Below are positions 26,928 through 34,997 of a DNA stretch of 64,000 bases, in pieces. Position numbers and translations under genes: made by a program. The number at the start of each line of letters is the position of its first letter. The first letter of the stretch is position 1. A model generated the notes under the pieces. That model was not told where the DNA came from, did no database searches, and saw only the letters and a list, made by a program, of their open reading frames with translations. The stretch is from Winogradskyella schleiferi (GTDB lineage Bacteria > Bacteroidota > Bacteroidia > Flavobacteriales > Flavobacteriaceae), in assembly GCF_013394655.1 (NCBI RefSeq), contig NZ_CP053351.1, forward strand, positions 2,262,501 through 2,326,500, read 5' to 3'.

Positions 26928-27758
26928 ATGAAAAAAATTATAGTTCCCGTAGATTTTTCTAAAAACTCGGAATATGCTCTAGAAACTGCTGCTGCATTGG
27001 CAAAACAACACAATTCAGAATTGATTGTAATGCACATGCTAGAGATGTCAGAATCTGTTATAACCGCAACGAGTTCGCAACGAAATGAAGAAAATGCTTT
27101 TATGATGATGGTAGCCAACAAGAAGTTTGAAGCTTTTTTGGATCAACCCTATCTTGAAGATGTTAATGTTACACCAATAATAAGATATCATAAAGTATTA
27201 AAGGAAGTTGCTGAAGTTGCTAATGAAGTCAGAGCTGATTTAATAGTTATGGGTTCCAGAGGTCTCAGTGATCACGATGGCATTTTTACGGGTTCAAATA
27301 CAGAAAAAGTAGTTCGCTACAGTAACACACCTGTTTTAGTTATAAAATCTAAACCAGGAAATGTTAATTTTACCAACATCATATTAGCAACAGATTTCTC
27401 TAAAGAAAGTATTTCAGCGGTAAAAAATGCACTAGAATTACTTGGAGAATTAGGAACAAATACCACCTTATTGCATATTAATACGCCAAATTTAAGTTTC
27501 TTGAGTACTGATGAAATTGACGAAAAAATCTCTACATTTTTAGAATCAGCAAAATTAAAAGAAACAGATGTGAGCATTGCACGTATCTCAGACCATAACG
27601 TAGAAGACGGTTTATTAAGTTTCGCCAAAAGAAATAAAGCAGATGCGTTAGCTATGATTACACACGGAAGAAAAGGATTGAGCCATTTCTTTGGAGGCAG
27701 TATTTCCGAAGATGTGGTTAATCATAGCAAGCTTCCCGTTATTACCTTTAAACTTTAA
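26928..27758 (+). CDS. Universal stress protein with two Usp domains
   Basis: The 276-residue cytosolic protein has two tandem UspA domains, about residues 1-142 and 146-276. The first starts [20 protein letters not shown] and carries the full ATP-binding motif [15 protein letters not shown] (G-2x-G-9x-G-S). The second starts [20 protein letters not shown] and has a shortened version ([12 protein letters not shown]), so it may bind nucleotide differently. Family role: survival under starvation or other stress. It is divergent from pyrD. The peptidase T gene starts 31 nt after its stop and may be cotranscribed. Confidence 0.93.
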   Translation: MKKIIVPVDFSKNSEYALETAAALAKQHNSELIVMHMLEMSESVITATSSQRNEENAFMMMVANKKFEAFLDQPYLEDVNVTPIIRYHKVLKEVAEVANEVRADLIVMGSRGLSDHDGIFTGSNTEKVVRYSNTPVLVIKSKPGNVNFTNIILATDFSKESISAVKNALELLGELGTNTTLLHINTPNLSFLSTDEIDEKISTFLESAKLKETDVSIARISDHNVEDGLLSFAKRNKADALAMITHGRKGLSHFFGGSISEDVVNHSKLPVITFKL

Positions 27759-27789
27759 TCATAAACCCTTAAAAAATAAAGACCACTAC

Positions 27790-29019
27790 ATGCAACATAT
27801 CATTGACCGTTTTATTAGCTATGTGACCATAGATACTGAATCTGATCCAAATTCTGAAACCACGCCAAGTACCACGAAACAATGGGATTTAGCCAATAAA
27901 TTAGTTGAAGAATTGAAAGCTATAGGATTAAGTGATGTTACCATAGATGAGAATGCCTATATCATGGCAACTTTACCTAGCAATGTAGATCATAATGTAC
28001 CGACCATTGGTTTTATTTCGCATTTTGACACTTCTCCAGATTTTACAGGTGCCAATGTAAAACCTCAAATTGTTGAAGATTATGATGGAAAGGATATTGT
28101 ACTCAATGCAGAACAAAACATTATTCTTTCGCCAGATTATTTTGAAGATCTATTAATGTACAAAGGTCAAACGTTGATTACCACAGATGGCACAACACTT
28201 TTAGGTGCAGATGACAAAGCCGGAATTACGGAAATTGTGACTGCTATGGAACACCTTATCAAGAATCCTGAAATTAAACATGGCGACATTAAAGTCGGGT
28301 TTACACCTGATGAAGAAATTGGACGAGGTGCCCATAAATTTGATGTCGAAAAGTTTGGAGCCGATTGGGCTTATACCATGGATGGTAGCCAAGTTGGCGA
28401 ACTGGAATACGAAAATTTCAATGCAGCAGGCGCAAAAATCACAGTAAAAGGAAAAATTGTACATCCTGGTTATGCCAAAGGAAAGATGATAAATTCCATG
28501 TATTATGCTTCGGAATTTATTAACATTCTGCCTCGATTGGAAACTCCAGAGCATACCGAAGGTTATGAAGGGTTTTTCCACTTGCATAATATTGAAGGTG
28601 ATGTTGAAGAAACAAAATTAGAATACATTATTCGCGATCATGACAAAGACAAATTCGAAGCTCGAAAAGCTTTAATGCAAAAAATCATTGACGATTTAAA
28701 CACTAAATATGAAAGCGACGTTTTTAAGCTTGAATTGAAGGACCAATACTTCAACATGAAAGAAAAAGTGGAACCTGTAATGCACATTGTGGATATTGCT
28801 GAAGCAGCAATGAAAGCGGTTGGTATTGCTCCTCTAATTAAAGCGATTCGTGGTGGAACCGATGGCTCTCAATTGTCGTATATGGGTTTACCTTGCCCAA
28901 ATATTTTTGCTGGTGGTCATAATTTTCATGGACGTTACGAGTATGTGCCTGTGGAAAGCATACAGAAAGCGGTCAAAGTGATTGTTAAGATTGCAGAGCT
29001 GACGGCTTTAAAGAAATAG
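27790..29019 (+). CDS. pepT: Peptidase T (tripeptide aminopeptidase)
   Basis: PepT removes the N-terminal residue from tripeptides in the cytosol. The 409-residue protein matches the family length closely. Zinc-ligand motifs of M20 peptidases are visible: SHFDTSPD (His-x-Asp), [20 protein letters not shown] with the catalytic Glu, and the terminal [13 protein letters not shown]. The ATG at 27790 gives the typical start [16 protein letters not shown]; upstream codons overlap the end of the stress protein gene in another frame. A 7-bp tandem repeat begins 11 nt after the stop. Confidence 0.96.
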   Translation: MQHIIDRFISYVTIDTESDPNSETTPSTTKQWDLANKLVEELKAIGLSDVTIDENAYIMATLPSNVDHNVPTIGFISHFDTSPDFTGANVKPQIVEDYDGKDIVLNAEQNIILSPDYFEDLLMYKGQTLITTDGTTLLGADDKAGITEIVTAMEHLIKNPEIKHGDIKVGFTPDEEIGRGAHKFDVEKFGADWAYTMDGSQVGELEYENFNAAGAKITVKGKIVHPGYAKGKMINSMYYASEFINILPRLETPEHTEGYEGFFHLHNIEGDVEETKLEYIIRDHDKDKFEARKALMQKIIDDLNTKYESDVFKLELKDQYFNMKEKVEPVMHIVDIAEAAMKAVGIAPLIKAIRGGTDGSQLSYMGLPCPNIFAGGHNFHGRYEYVPVESIQKAVKVIVKIAELTALKK

Positions 29020-29030
29020 TCTCTGTCTCT

Positions 29031-29107
29031 CAGTAAGCAGTAAGCAGTAAGCAGTAAGCAGTAAGCAGTAAGCAGTAAGCAGTAAGCAGTAAGCAGTAAG
29101 CAGTAAG
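29031..29107. repeat. Tandem array of 11 perfect CAGTAAG heptamers
   Basis: The unit CAGTAAG is repeated eleven times without a mismatch, followed by one extra C. The array begins 11 nt after the pepT stop codon. Perfect identity suggests recent or ongoing slippage, so copy number is probably variable between strains. Confidence 0.97.
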
Positions 29108-29185
29108 CTAGAAATTTTCAGTTTATTGCTTATTTTTTTGCGCTTAAATTTTAGAATTCTTATTTTTCAATTGCAAAATAAACAT

Positions 29186-29548
29186 ATGAGTACAACGACA
29201 CCAGAACACGATAAACGTATTGCAGAAATGACCTTCGCTTCAGTATATCCACATTACATTACAAAAGTTGAAAAGAAGGGGAGAACAAAAGCAGAGTTAC
29301 ACCAAGTGATTGAATGGTTAACTGGTTTTGATGAACTAAAACTCCAAAAACTGATTACCGATAAAGTCACATTTAAAACCTTCTTTGAAAAAGCAAATTT
29401 GAATCCAAATGCTGATTTGATTAAAGGAGTCATTTGCGGATATCGCATCGAAGCAATTGAAACACAATTAACACGAGAAGTACGATACTTAGATAAATTG
29501 GTGGATGAATTAGCCAAAGGACGAAAAATGGAGAAAATTTTGCGTTGA
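29186..29548 (+). CDS. DUF2200 protein
   Basis: The 120-residue cytosolic protein contains the DUF2200 pattern: [20 protein letters not shown] near the start, [30 protein letters not shown] and a C-terminal MEKILR tail. The function of the family is unknown. The start at 29186 is preferred; the 20 codons before it are a low-complexity extension ([13 protein letters not shown]) without conservation signs. It is a stand-alone gene between the heptamer array and the DUF1801 gene. Confidence 0.85.
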   Translation: MSTTTPEHDKRIAEMTFASVYPHYITKVEKKGRTKAELHQVIEWLTGFDELKLQKLITDKVTFKTFFEKANLNPNADLIKGVICGYRIEAIETQLTREVRYLDKLVDELAKGRKMEKILR

Positions 29549-29661
29549 GATTAGTTGATGTGGATTTACTATTAACCCATTGTTTTCTTCGTTTATTCTT
29601 GTTTCCTCGTTTAAGCAATATTTTACTCTTTTATACATAAACCATCAAATCCACTTCTATC

Positions 29662-30261
29662 ATGAAAAAAGTAAGCTCAGTAGAAGAATACATTGAAATT
29701 AATCCGCACTTTTCTGAAGAACTCACCATTTTACGTGACCTTATAAATTCAACGGAATTAGAAGAAACCATAAAATGGAGCATGCCAACCTATTGTTTAG
29801 ATGGTAAGAATATTTTAGGTCTTGGAGCTTTTAAACATCATTTTTGTATTTGGTTTCATCAAGGCGTGTTTTTAAAAGATGAGCAGCAACTACTTTTTAA
29901 TGCACAAGAAGAAAAAACCAAAGCCATGCGGCAAATGCGCTTTGAAACCAAAACAGACATTAATGAAGCTGCCGTTTTAGCTTACGTAAAAGAAGCCATA
30001 GAAAATCAGCGTTTAGGTCGAGAATTGAAACCACAACGTAAAACGAAATCGGTGACTATTCCTAAGGAATTAAATGTGGCACTGCAGAAGAATTCGGAAT
30101 TTAATAAAACATTTAAGGCACTTTCTCAATCACAGCAAAGAGAATACTGTGAGTATATAGCTGAAGCAAAACGGGACGAAACAAAACAAAGACGTCTCGA
30201 CAAAATTATACCTATGATTATCGAAGGTAAAGGGTTACATGACAAGTATAAGGAATGTTGA
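29662..30261 (+). CDS. DUF1801 / YdeI-family protein
   Basis: The 199-residue soluble protein combines an N-terminal DUF1801 domain (residues 1-110, ETIKWSMPTYCLDGKNILGLG and KHHFCIWFHQG) with a C-terminal YdeI/OmpD-associated-type helical region (VALQKNSEFNKTFKALSQSQ, then EYIAEAKRDETKQRRLDKI). YdeI proteins have been linked to antimicrobial-peptide resistance, but the mechanism is not settled. It is a single-gene unit with a 7-bp duplication just after the stop. Confidence 0.85.
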   Translation: MKKVSSVEEYIEINPHFSEELTILRDLINSTELEETIKWSMPTYCLDGKNILGLGAFKHHFCIWFHQGVFLKDEQQLLFNAQEEKTKAMRQMRFETKTDINEAAVLAYVKEAIENQRLGRELKPQRKTKSVTIPKELNVALQKNSEFNKTFKALSQSQQREYCEYIAEAKRDETKQRRLDKIIPMIIEGKGLHDKYKEC

Positions 30262-30264
30262 GAT

Positions 30265-30280
30265 GCTGTTAGCTGTTAGC
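30265..30280. repeat. Short GCTGTTA heptamer repeat after a stop codon
   Basis: GCTGTTA occurs twice in tandem followed by GC, starting 4 nt after the DUF1801 stop. It shares the 7-bp period of the arrays at 29031 and 38191. Confidence 0.6.
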
Positions 30281-30294
30281 AAAAAATAACTAAT

Positions 30295-31026
30295 TTAATT
30301 GTTGGAAGCTGTTTCAGCCTTCGTCTCTTCAGCGGATTTTTCTTTTATAACAACCTTTTCATTATTAAAAATAATGGTGGCTTTTACACCTGTTAAAAGG
30401 TTCCATTCTTTTGAAGATATCACATTGCCTTTATCATCATAAACTACAAATTCGGCCGTATTTGGTCCAGATTCCCCTTGGTTTAGCGCTATGATATCAA
30501 CAGTATTTTTACCATCAGCTAAATCAACTTCTACACGTCTGTAACTGCTGGTGAGTGTTAAACTGTGTTTTACTATAATTCCATTAATCAAAATCTGAAC
30601 TCGGTCACCATCAGGATATTGATGATCCCTACACACAATATTTACAAATTTGGTATCCACATTATGTTCCCCTAAAAACTGATCAGACATGACTTGAACA
30701 TAGCCACCCTTAACCGCTTCTTTTTTCCAGCGTTTTTCAAAGATTTCGCCTGGGTTTTTTAGACCATCATTTTCGGTCATTGAAAATGGTTTTTCGGTTT
30801 CCCTAATTACAAACTTCTCTTCTTCTTTAGATTTTCCACTGGACTTGTCCTCTTCGTCTTTAAGGATTGGTGCAATTTTAACTTTTACTAAGGCAGAATC
30901 TTTTTTGGTTTCAGATTTTTCAGCAGGAATACGAATGGACTTGTTTTCCTTGTCCGTTACTTGGGCAAAAACCATAGTGCTGCATAATATGCAGAATATA
31001 TAAAGGATGTATGTGATGGTTTTCAA
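30295..31026 (-). CDS. Secreted protein of unknown function
   Basis: The 243-residue protein has a cleavable signal peptide (MKTITYILYIFCILCSTMVF, then AQ), a low-complexity charged segment rich in Lys, Glu and Asp (about 25-75), and a compact beta-rich C-terminal domain (about 110-225) containing NIVCRDHQYPDGDRVQILI and SSYRRVEVDLADGKNTVDII. The latter resembles a small jelly-roll or Ig-like fold found in flavobacterial envelope proteins, but I do not recognise the family. It is probably periplasmic or surface exposed. It lies 98 nt after the DEAH helicase gene, on the same strand. Confidence 0.75.
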   Translation of the reverse strand: MKTITYILYIFCILCSTMVFAQVTDKENKSIRIPAEKSETKKDSALVKVKIAPILKDEEDKSSGKSKEEEKFVIRETEKPFSMTENDGLKNPGEIFEKRWKKEAVKGGYVQVMSDQFLGEHNVDTKFVNIVCRDHQYPDGDRVQILINGIIVKHSLTLTSSYRRVEVDLADGKNTVDIIALNQGESGPNTAEFVVYDDKGNVISSKEWNLLTGVKATIIFNNEKVVIKEKSAEETKAETASNN

Positions 31027-31124
31027 TTTAAAAATAAATTATAATATTAGTTATTCACTAGGGAACAAAAACCATTCCTAACTCAAAATAAACGTATAAA
31101 AATAGAAATCCTTACAAAAAAAAG

Positions 31125-32639
31125 TTAAAACTTACCATTAAAGCTAATTCTTAGCTTTCTGTTATACTCTTCAAATAGCCAGTCTTTATAGTTTTGGGTA
31201 CTGTTCATAATACAATAACAATATTGTTTAATCCTGTAAGCAATTTCATCTTGCAAATCTTTAATCAACTCCCTGGCATCGTAAACATCTTCGCTATTAT
31301 CAATACAAATTTGCGAATGTTGTGCAATAGAACGCTCAATAACGGTAAAAGATTTTTTACCAGAATTAATCACATCCTTATATTCTGCTTTGACATCAAA
31401 ATTTAAGTTATACGATTTTTTGAATTTCACCTTAAGCGAATCTGGCATGGTATAGACAAAATCACGTTCCAATAATTCATCATCAAGAATATTCTCTAAA
31501 TAGAAATCTGGATATTTAAAAATATGTTGCCAATCCACGGGCTGATCCCATGGGCCAAAACGCGCTTCATTATTACCTAAATCTATAACTTGAAACGATT
31601 TTCGGTCTTTGTAAATTCGGCTACCACGACCTATCATCTGAAAATACAAGGTTAAGGATCTTGTGGCTCTATTCAAGATAATGGATTCCACGGAAGGCTC
31701 ATCAAAACCTGTAGTTAATATACTGACCGAAGTCAACACTGCATCTGGTGTGTGCTTAAACCATTTCAAAATTTCCTTTCGCTCTTGCTTGTTAGCCGTA
31801 TTATCTAAATGCCGAACATTATAACCTGCTTTCTTAAACGTGTAATAAACTTCCTTCGACGTGTAAATACCGTTATTGAAAATCAAGGTTTTTTTATCTT
31901 TCGCCATGTCTTCATAGGCGATTAATAACTTAGATTGCATTAAGGAATTGGTGTATAAGGCTTCAGAGGATTTTACGGTGTAATCGCCATTAATACCAAT
32001 TTTAAGAGACGTTAGGCCAACATCGTAATGGGACACTTCTGCCTTGGCCAAAAACCCGTTTTTAATTAAGGTAGAAATATCATCACCAACAATAAGTTTG
32101 TTATAATTATCTTTCATTGGTAGCTTAATATTACTACTCAATGGTGTTGCCGTAACACCAAGAATAAAACATTGCTCGAAAAACTTAAAGAGCTTTCTGA
32201 AAGAATTGTAATGTGCTTCGTCAATAATAACTAATCCTACATTTTTTAGCTGAAAATCGTTATCCGACAAGCGATTGTTTAAAGTTTCCACCATCGCCAC
32301 AAAACACTGATAATCATCTTGATCTGGAAGTGTTTTCACCTTACTATTAATGACTTTGTTCTTCACATTGAAGCCAGACAGCACATTAGACGTTTGCTTG
32401 CAAAGCTCAATTCTGTGGGTAAGAATCACCACTTTTTTGTTATGCTGTTCGACGTAACGTCTTACAATTTCAGAAAAAATAACCGTTTTCCCTCCTCCTG
32501 TCGGCAACTGGTATAAGAGGTTAAAATCATCAGCCTCATTTTCCATCACATCAAAAATGCGATTCAGGTCTTTTATTTGATAATCATAAAGACTTTTCTC
32601 AGTGGCATTTTGTTGTACGGTTCCAGTTTCTGACGGCAT
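31125..32639 (-). CDS. DEAH-box superfamily 2 helicase
   Basis: This 504-residue protein is an SF2 helicase of the ResIII/SSL2-like type. It has Walker A in QLPTGGGKTVIFSE (about residues 45-58), the DEAH box in VIIDEAHYNS, motif III ATPLSS, and motifs of the second RecA domain ending QMIGRGSRIY. The C-terminal 120 residues are specific and without a recognised domain. No restriction or nuclease partner is adjacent, so a repair or RNA role is as likely as defence. A promoter-like -7 element lies at 32669-32676. Confidence 0.9.
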   Translation of the reverse strand: MPSETGTVQQNATEKSLYDYQIKDLNRIFDVMENEADDFNLLYQLPTGGGKTVIFSEIVRRYVEQHNKKVVILTHRIELCKQTSNVLSGFNVKNKVINSKVKTLPDQDDYQCFVAMVETLNNRLSDNDFQLKNVGLVIIDEAHYNSFRKLFKFFEQCFILGVTATPLSSNIKLPMKDNYNKLIVGDDISTLIKNGFLAKAEVSHYDVGLTSLKIGINGDYTVKSSEALYTNSLMQSKLLIAYEDMAKDKKTLIFNNGIYTSKEVYYTFKKAGYNVRHLDNTANKQERKEILKWFKHTPDAVLTSVSILTTGFDEPSVESIILNRATRSLTLYFQMIGRGSRIYKDRKSFQVIDLGNNEARFGPWDQPVDWQHIFKYPDFYLENILDDELLERDFVYTMPDSLKVKFKKSYNLNFDVKAEYKDVINSGKKSFTVIERSIAQHSQICIDNSEDVYDARELIKDLQDEIAYRIKQYCYCIMNSTQNYKDWLFEEYNRKLRISFNGKF

Positions 32640-32668
32640 AGACTAAATTTAGTAATTAGTTAATTTTG

Positions 32669-32697
32669 CAAAAATAGCACATTGTAAGGGTTTTAAA
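32669..32697 (-). promoter_or_regulatory. Promoter of the DEAH helicase gene
   Basis: The minus strand reads TATTTTTG at 32676-32669, with a weak TTTA at 32697-32694 17 nt upstream. The predicted leader is about 23 nt to the ATG at 32639. Confidence 0.4.
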
Positions 32698-32762
32698 ATG
32701 GATTGTTAACAAGATTTAACAACATTGGTACTGTTATTGATATTAACAAAGCATTAACCTTT

Positions 32763-32776
32763 CTGCCGACAGGCAG
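32763..32776. repeat. REP-like hairpin CTGCC-GACA-GGCAG
   Basis: A 5-bp GC-rich stem with a GACA loop stands 21 nt before the ExbD start. The CTGCCGACAGGCAG type is a common intergenic palindrome in Bacteroidota genomes. Confidence 0.6.
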
Positions 32777-32796
32777 GCATTTAAATCTTAGTTATT

Positions 32797-33363
32797 ATGA
32801 AATCATTTAGAAGACATTCTGCAACGGTCAATGCAGGATCCATGGCAGACATTGCCTTTTTGTTACTCATTTTCTTTTTAGTAACCACGACCATTTCCGC
32901 AGACAAAGGTATTTTGCGACAATTGCCTCCTGTCTGTGAAACAGGCGATTGCACTGCAGACATCGCAGAGCGCAACTTACTACACATTTCGATGAACGAA
33001 AAACAGGAAATAATGATTGAGAACGAGATAGTGGAACTCACAGAAGTTAAAATGATTGTCGAATCTTTTATCGATAATAACGGTATTAACACCTGTGATT
33101 ATTGTGACGGTAAAGCATTGTCAGAATCTTCAGATCATCCTGATGCCGCAGTTATTTCATTAAGTCATGATGCATTAACCAAATACAATGCCTTTGTTTC
33201 TGTACAGGATGAAATTACAAAAGCCTATTACGATCTAAGAACGCGATACGCCAAACAAGCATTTAACAAAACACCTGATCAATTATCAAAAGAAGAATTA
33301 GAACACGTAAAGCAAGCCTATCCTTTCAAAGTTTCTGAGATTGCTGTAAAGCGTTCTAATTAG
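32797..33363 (+). CDS. ExbD/TolR-family protein, orphan, with four cysteines
   Basis: ExbD-type proteins couple proton flow to TonB or Tol systems in the inner membrane. The 188-residue protein has a short cytosolic N-terminus, the single membrane helix with the essential aspartate (M-A-D18-I-A-F), and a periplasmic domain starting ADKGILRQLPP. The periplasmic part is longer than usual and carries Cys47, Cys52, Cys100 and Cys103 (CDYC), which could form disulphides. No exbB or tonB gene is adjacent. Its 3' end overlaps the convergent 3D-domain gene by 8 nt. Confidence 0.88.
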   Translation: MKSFRRHSATVNAGSMADIAFLLLIFFLVTTTISADKGILRQLPPVCETGDCTADIAERNLLHISMNEKQEIMIENEIVELTEVKMIVESFIDNNGINTCDYCDGKALSESSDHPDAAVISLSHDALTKYNAFVSVQDEITKAYYDLRTRYAKQAFNKTPDQLSKEELEHVKQAYPFKVSEIAVKRSN

Positions 33364-33772
33364 AAGTTGAATCTTTTACTGGCAGACAATAGTTGATATT
33401 TACCTTCTTTTTGCCCCATTTTTTTGCCTTTTTGACATCATTACCCATATAAATATCAATATGTTTTCGATAACGTCGATTCATTTTATCCTTCACTGTA
33501 AATAGACTATCGAAACCTTGGATTTTTACTTTAGTGTTATGCACCAAACCAGAATCCAATAAATCTCTTGAAACAGCAATATATCGCAGTCCAGGCTTTA
33601 AGCTATCACCAAAAGCTGTTATGCTTGGGTTGGCATTAGTCTGATATGCTAGGGAATTATAAGCTGTTGCTATAACCTCCATGGATTTATTTTGGCAATT
33701 ATCCTCTGCTCTACTATTGCAATTATTCAAACCACAAAAGCATAGCACAATGATATAAAACCTAGTTTTCAT
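33356..33772 (-). CDS. 3D-domain protein (RlpA/MltA-like double-psi barrel)
   Basis: The 138-residue exported protein has a hydrophobic N-terminal signal, possibly a lipoprotein signal with Cys18, although the residues before it (LNN) are poor for a lipobox. The domain runs from VIATAYNS to the end and contains the three-aspartate pattern VKDKMNRRYRKHIDIYMG that names the 3D family, found in cell-wall-active proteins such as MltA and resuscitation-type factors. It may bind or cleave peptidoglycan glycans (inference). Its end overlaps the convergent ExbD gene by 8 nt. Confidence 0.82.
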   Translation of the reverse strand: MKTRFYIIVLCFCGLNNCNSRAEDNCQNKSMEVIATAYNSLAYQTNANPSITAFGDSLKPGLRYIAVSRDLLDSGLVHNTKVKIQGFDSLFTVKDKMNRRYRKHIDIYMGNDVKKAKKWGKKKVNINYCLPVKDSTSN

Positions 33773-33880
33773 AGCTCTAAAGATAAAGTATTATTGTTAA
33801 AATTAGTTAAAATGTACTATGTTATACAAAGTACTGTAACAATTTTAAAGTTTCGTCGTCTATTTAGTATAACCAACATG

Positions 33881-33899
33881 TGCTGAACTTGTTTCAGTA
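33881..33899. repeat. REP-like hairpin in the leader of micro-ORF 1
   Basis: CTGAA and TTCAG form a stem around CTTGT, extended by a G.T and a T-A pair. It lies 17 nt before micro-ORF 1. A closely related hairpin precedes micro-ORF 3 at 34151-34169. Confidence 0.6.
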
Positions 33900-33915
33900 T
33901 TAAAAAACAACAATT

Positions 33916-34002
33916 ATGAGAACTTTAAACACTAATCAATTATCAAGTACATCAACAGAAACCAAAAGTTTTACTTGGAATAGAAAAAGACGTTTTAGAT
34001 AA
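33916..34002 (+). CDS. Micro-ORF 1: 28-residue basic peptide
   Basis: The frame encodes MRTLNTNQLSSTSTETKSFT followed by WNRKRRFR. I do not recognise the family. Coding is supported by comparison with the adjacent copy: the two frames share 24 of 28 residues; the four differing residues are N/H, T/N, R/S and F/Y; and three further base changes are silent third-position changes. The leader ACAACAATT before the ATG is also shared. The peptide is Ser/Thr-rich with a strongly basic, aromatic C-terminus and has no hydrophobic signal sequence. Confidence 0.55.
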   Translation: MRTLNTNQLSSTSTETKSFTWNRKRRFR

Positions 34003-34038
34003 GAACAAAAAAAATCATCAATCAAAAAATCAACAATT

Positions 34039-34128
34039 ATGAGAACTTTACACAACAATCAATTATCAAGTACATCAACCGAAACAAAAAGTTTTACTTG
34101 GAACAGCAAAAGACGTTATAGATCATAA
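34039..34128 (+). CDS. Micro-ORF 2: 29-residue paralogue of micro-ORF 1
   Basis: The frame encodes MRTLHNNQLSSTSTETKSFT followed by WNSKRRYRS. It starts 36 nt after the first micro-ORF and shares its A-rich leader. The pattern of silent changes and conserved length argues that both copies were maintained as proteins after duplication. No function is known. It could be a small secreted or regulatory peptide; no export or modification genes are adjacent. Confidence 0.55.
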   Translation: MRTLHNNQLSSTSTETKSFTWNSKRRYRS

Positions 34129-34150
34129 CGCTACAAATTTCATCAATCTG

Positions 34151-34169
34151 TGCAGAACCTTGTTCAGCA
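34151..34169. repeat. REP-like hairpin in the leader of micro-ORF 3
   Basis: GCAGAAC and GTTCAGC pair around CTT with one A.A mismatch. It resembles the hairpin at 33881-33899 in sequence and in its position before a micro-ORF. Confidence 0.55.
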
Positions 34170-34184
34170 TATAAATCAATCATT

Positions 34185-34268
34185 ATGAGAGTTTTATCAA
34201 GAATTGTCAATACATCTAATAGTTTAGATGATGACTTAGAAACAATTAAATTAAATTTTGAAGTTTAA
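34185..34268 (+). CDS. Micro-ORF 3: 27-residue acidic peptide
   Basis: The frame encodes MRVLSRIVNTSNSLDDDLET followed by IKLNFEV. Only the first residues (MR-x-L) and the leader ending ATT-ATG recall micro-ORFs 1 and 2; otherwise the peptide is acidic in its centre. It lies 56 nt after micro-ORF 2 and 23 nt before a strong terminator, so all three can be on one transcript. Coding status is weaker than for the duplicated pair. Confidence 0.4.
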   Translation: MRVLSRIVNTSNSLDDDLETIKLNFEV

Positions 34269-34291
34269 TCAGCTTCAAAATTTATGTAAAA

Positions 34292-34327
34292 AAAGAGGTC
34301 TTCTAAAACATTTTAGAAGACCTCTTT
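34292..34327. terminator. Strong bidirectional terminator after the micro-ORFs
   Basis: AAAGAGGTCTTCTAAAA (34292-34308) pairs perfectly over 17 bp with 34311-34327, leaving a CA loop, with A- and T-rich flanks on both sides. It serves the rightward micro-ORF transcript and the leftward Hsp20 gene that ends at 34346. Confidence 0.85.
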
Positions 34328-34345
34328 CATTTTCAAAATTTCGGA

Positions 34346-34825
34346 TTAAGAAACCTTAATTTGTTTTGATGGTTTCTTTTTAGCTTCATCACGTTTTGGC
34401 AACGTAACTTTTAATAAACCATCTTCATATTTTGCATTAATTTTCTCGGTTTCTACAGTTTCTGGTAAGGAAAATGTACGTTTGAAGGACGAATAGCCAA
34501 ACTCACGTCTTGTATAGTTATCCTTTTTCTCTTCATTCTCTGAGGATATTTCAGCAGAAATTGACAATAATTGGTTGTCCAAATTGATATCAAAATCATC
34601 TTTCTTTAAACCTGGAACAGCCATTTCTACAATAAATTCATCATCAGTATTAAGTACATTAACAGCTGGTAACGTTATACCAGTATTAAAGTTAGATACA
34701 AATTCATTACCAAAATTTTTGTTTAAGATATCATCCATCCAAGATGATAAACTCGGTAGTGATGAAAAACCTAAATTGGAATTTCCTTCTCTACCATTTT
34801 TCACAGTTGGAATTAAATTACTCAT
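34346..34825 (-). CDS. Small heat-shock protein, Hsp20/alpha-crystallin family
   Basis: This ATP-independent holdase prevents aggregation of unfolding proteins. The 159-residue protein has a short N-terminal arm, the alpha-crystallin domain (about 50-145, with FIVEMAVPGLKKDDFDINLD and the consensus end AKYEDGLLKVTLPK), and a C-terminal I-x-V tail (KQIKVS). Length and composition fit the family. It is a single gene; a symmetric AACTGA/TCAGTT element about 90-107 nt upstream may be its regulatory site, and the downstream hairpin at 34292-34327 its terminator. Confidence 0.95.
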   Translation of the reverse strand: MSNLIPTVKNGREGNSNLGFSSLPSLSSWMDDILNKNFGNEFVSNFNTGITLPAVNVLNTDDEFIVEMAVPGLKKDDFDINLDNQLLSISAEISSENEEKKDNYTRREFGYSSFKRTFSLPETVETEKINAKYEDGLLKVTLPKRDEAKKKPSKQIKVS

Positions 34826-34913
34826 AAGTTTTAAAATTTAAATTAAACATTAATTTCAACCTATCTAATGCAAAAAAAATACCATTTGAAAACAACTGAA
34901 AAAATTTCATAAA

Positions 34914-34932
34914 AACTGACAATTTTTCAGTT
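34914..34932 (-). promoter_or_regulatory. Candidate heat-shock operator upstream of Hsp20
   Basis: AACTGA-CAATTTT-TCAGTT is a perfect 6-bp dyad, and a second AACTGAAAAA half-site lies at 34894-34903. The cluster of half-sites suggests a regulator binding site. The regulator is unknown; this is inference from symmetry and position only. Confidence 0.35.
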
Positions 34933-34997
34933 ACACACTTATGAGTTAGAGTGTTACAGCTATATTTACGTATTTATATTCAAAAAAAGCAAAACTA

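Noticed and set aside
29031..29107. Heptamer array as a CRISPR array
   Set aside because: The unit is 7 bp without spacers and no cas gene is in the window.
31125..32639. DEAH helicase as part of a restriction or defence system
   Set aside because: No nuclease, methylase or other defence gene is adjacent; the neighbours are a secreted protein and an ExbD.
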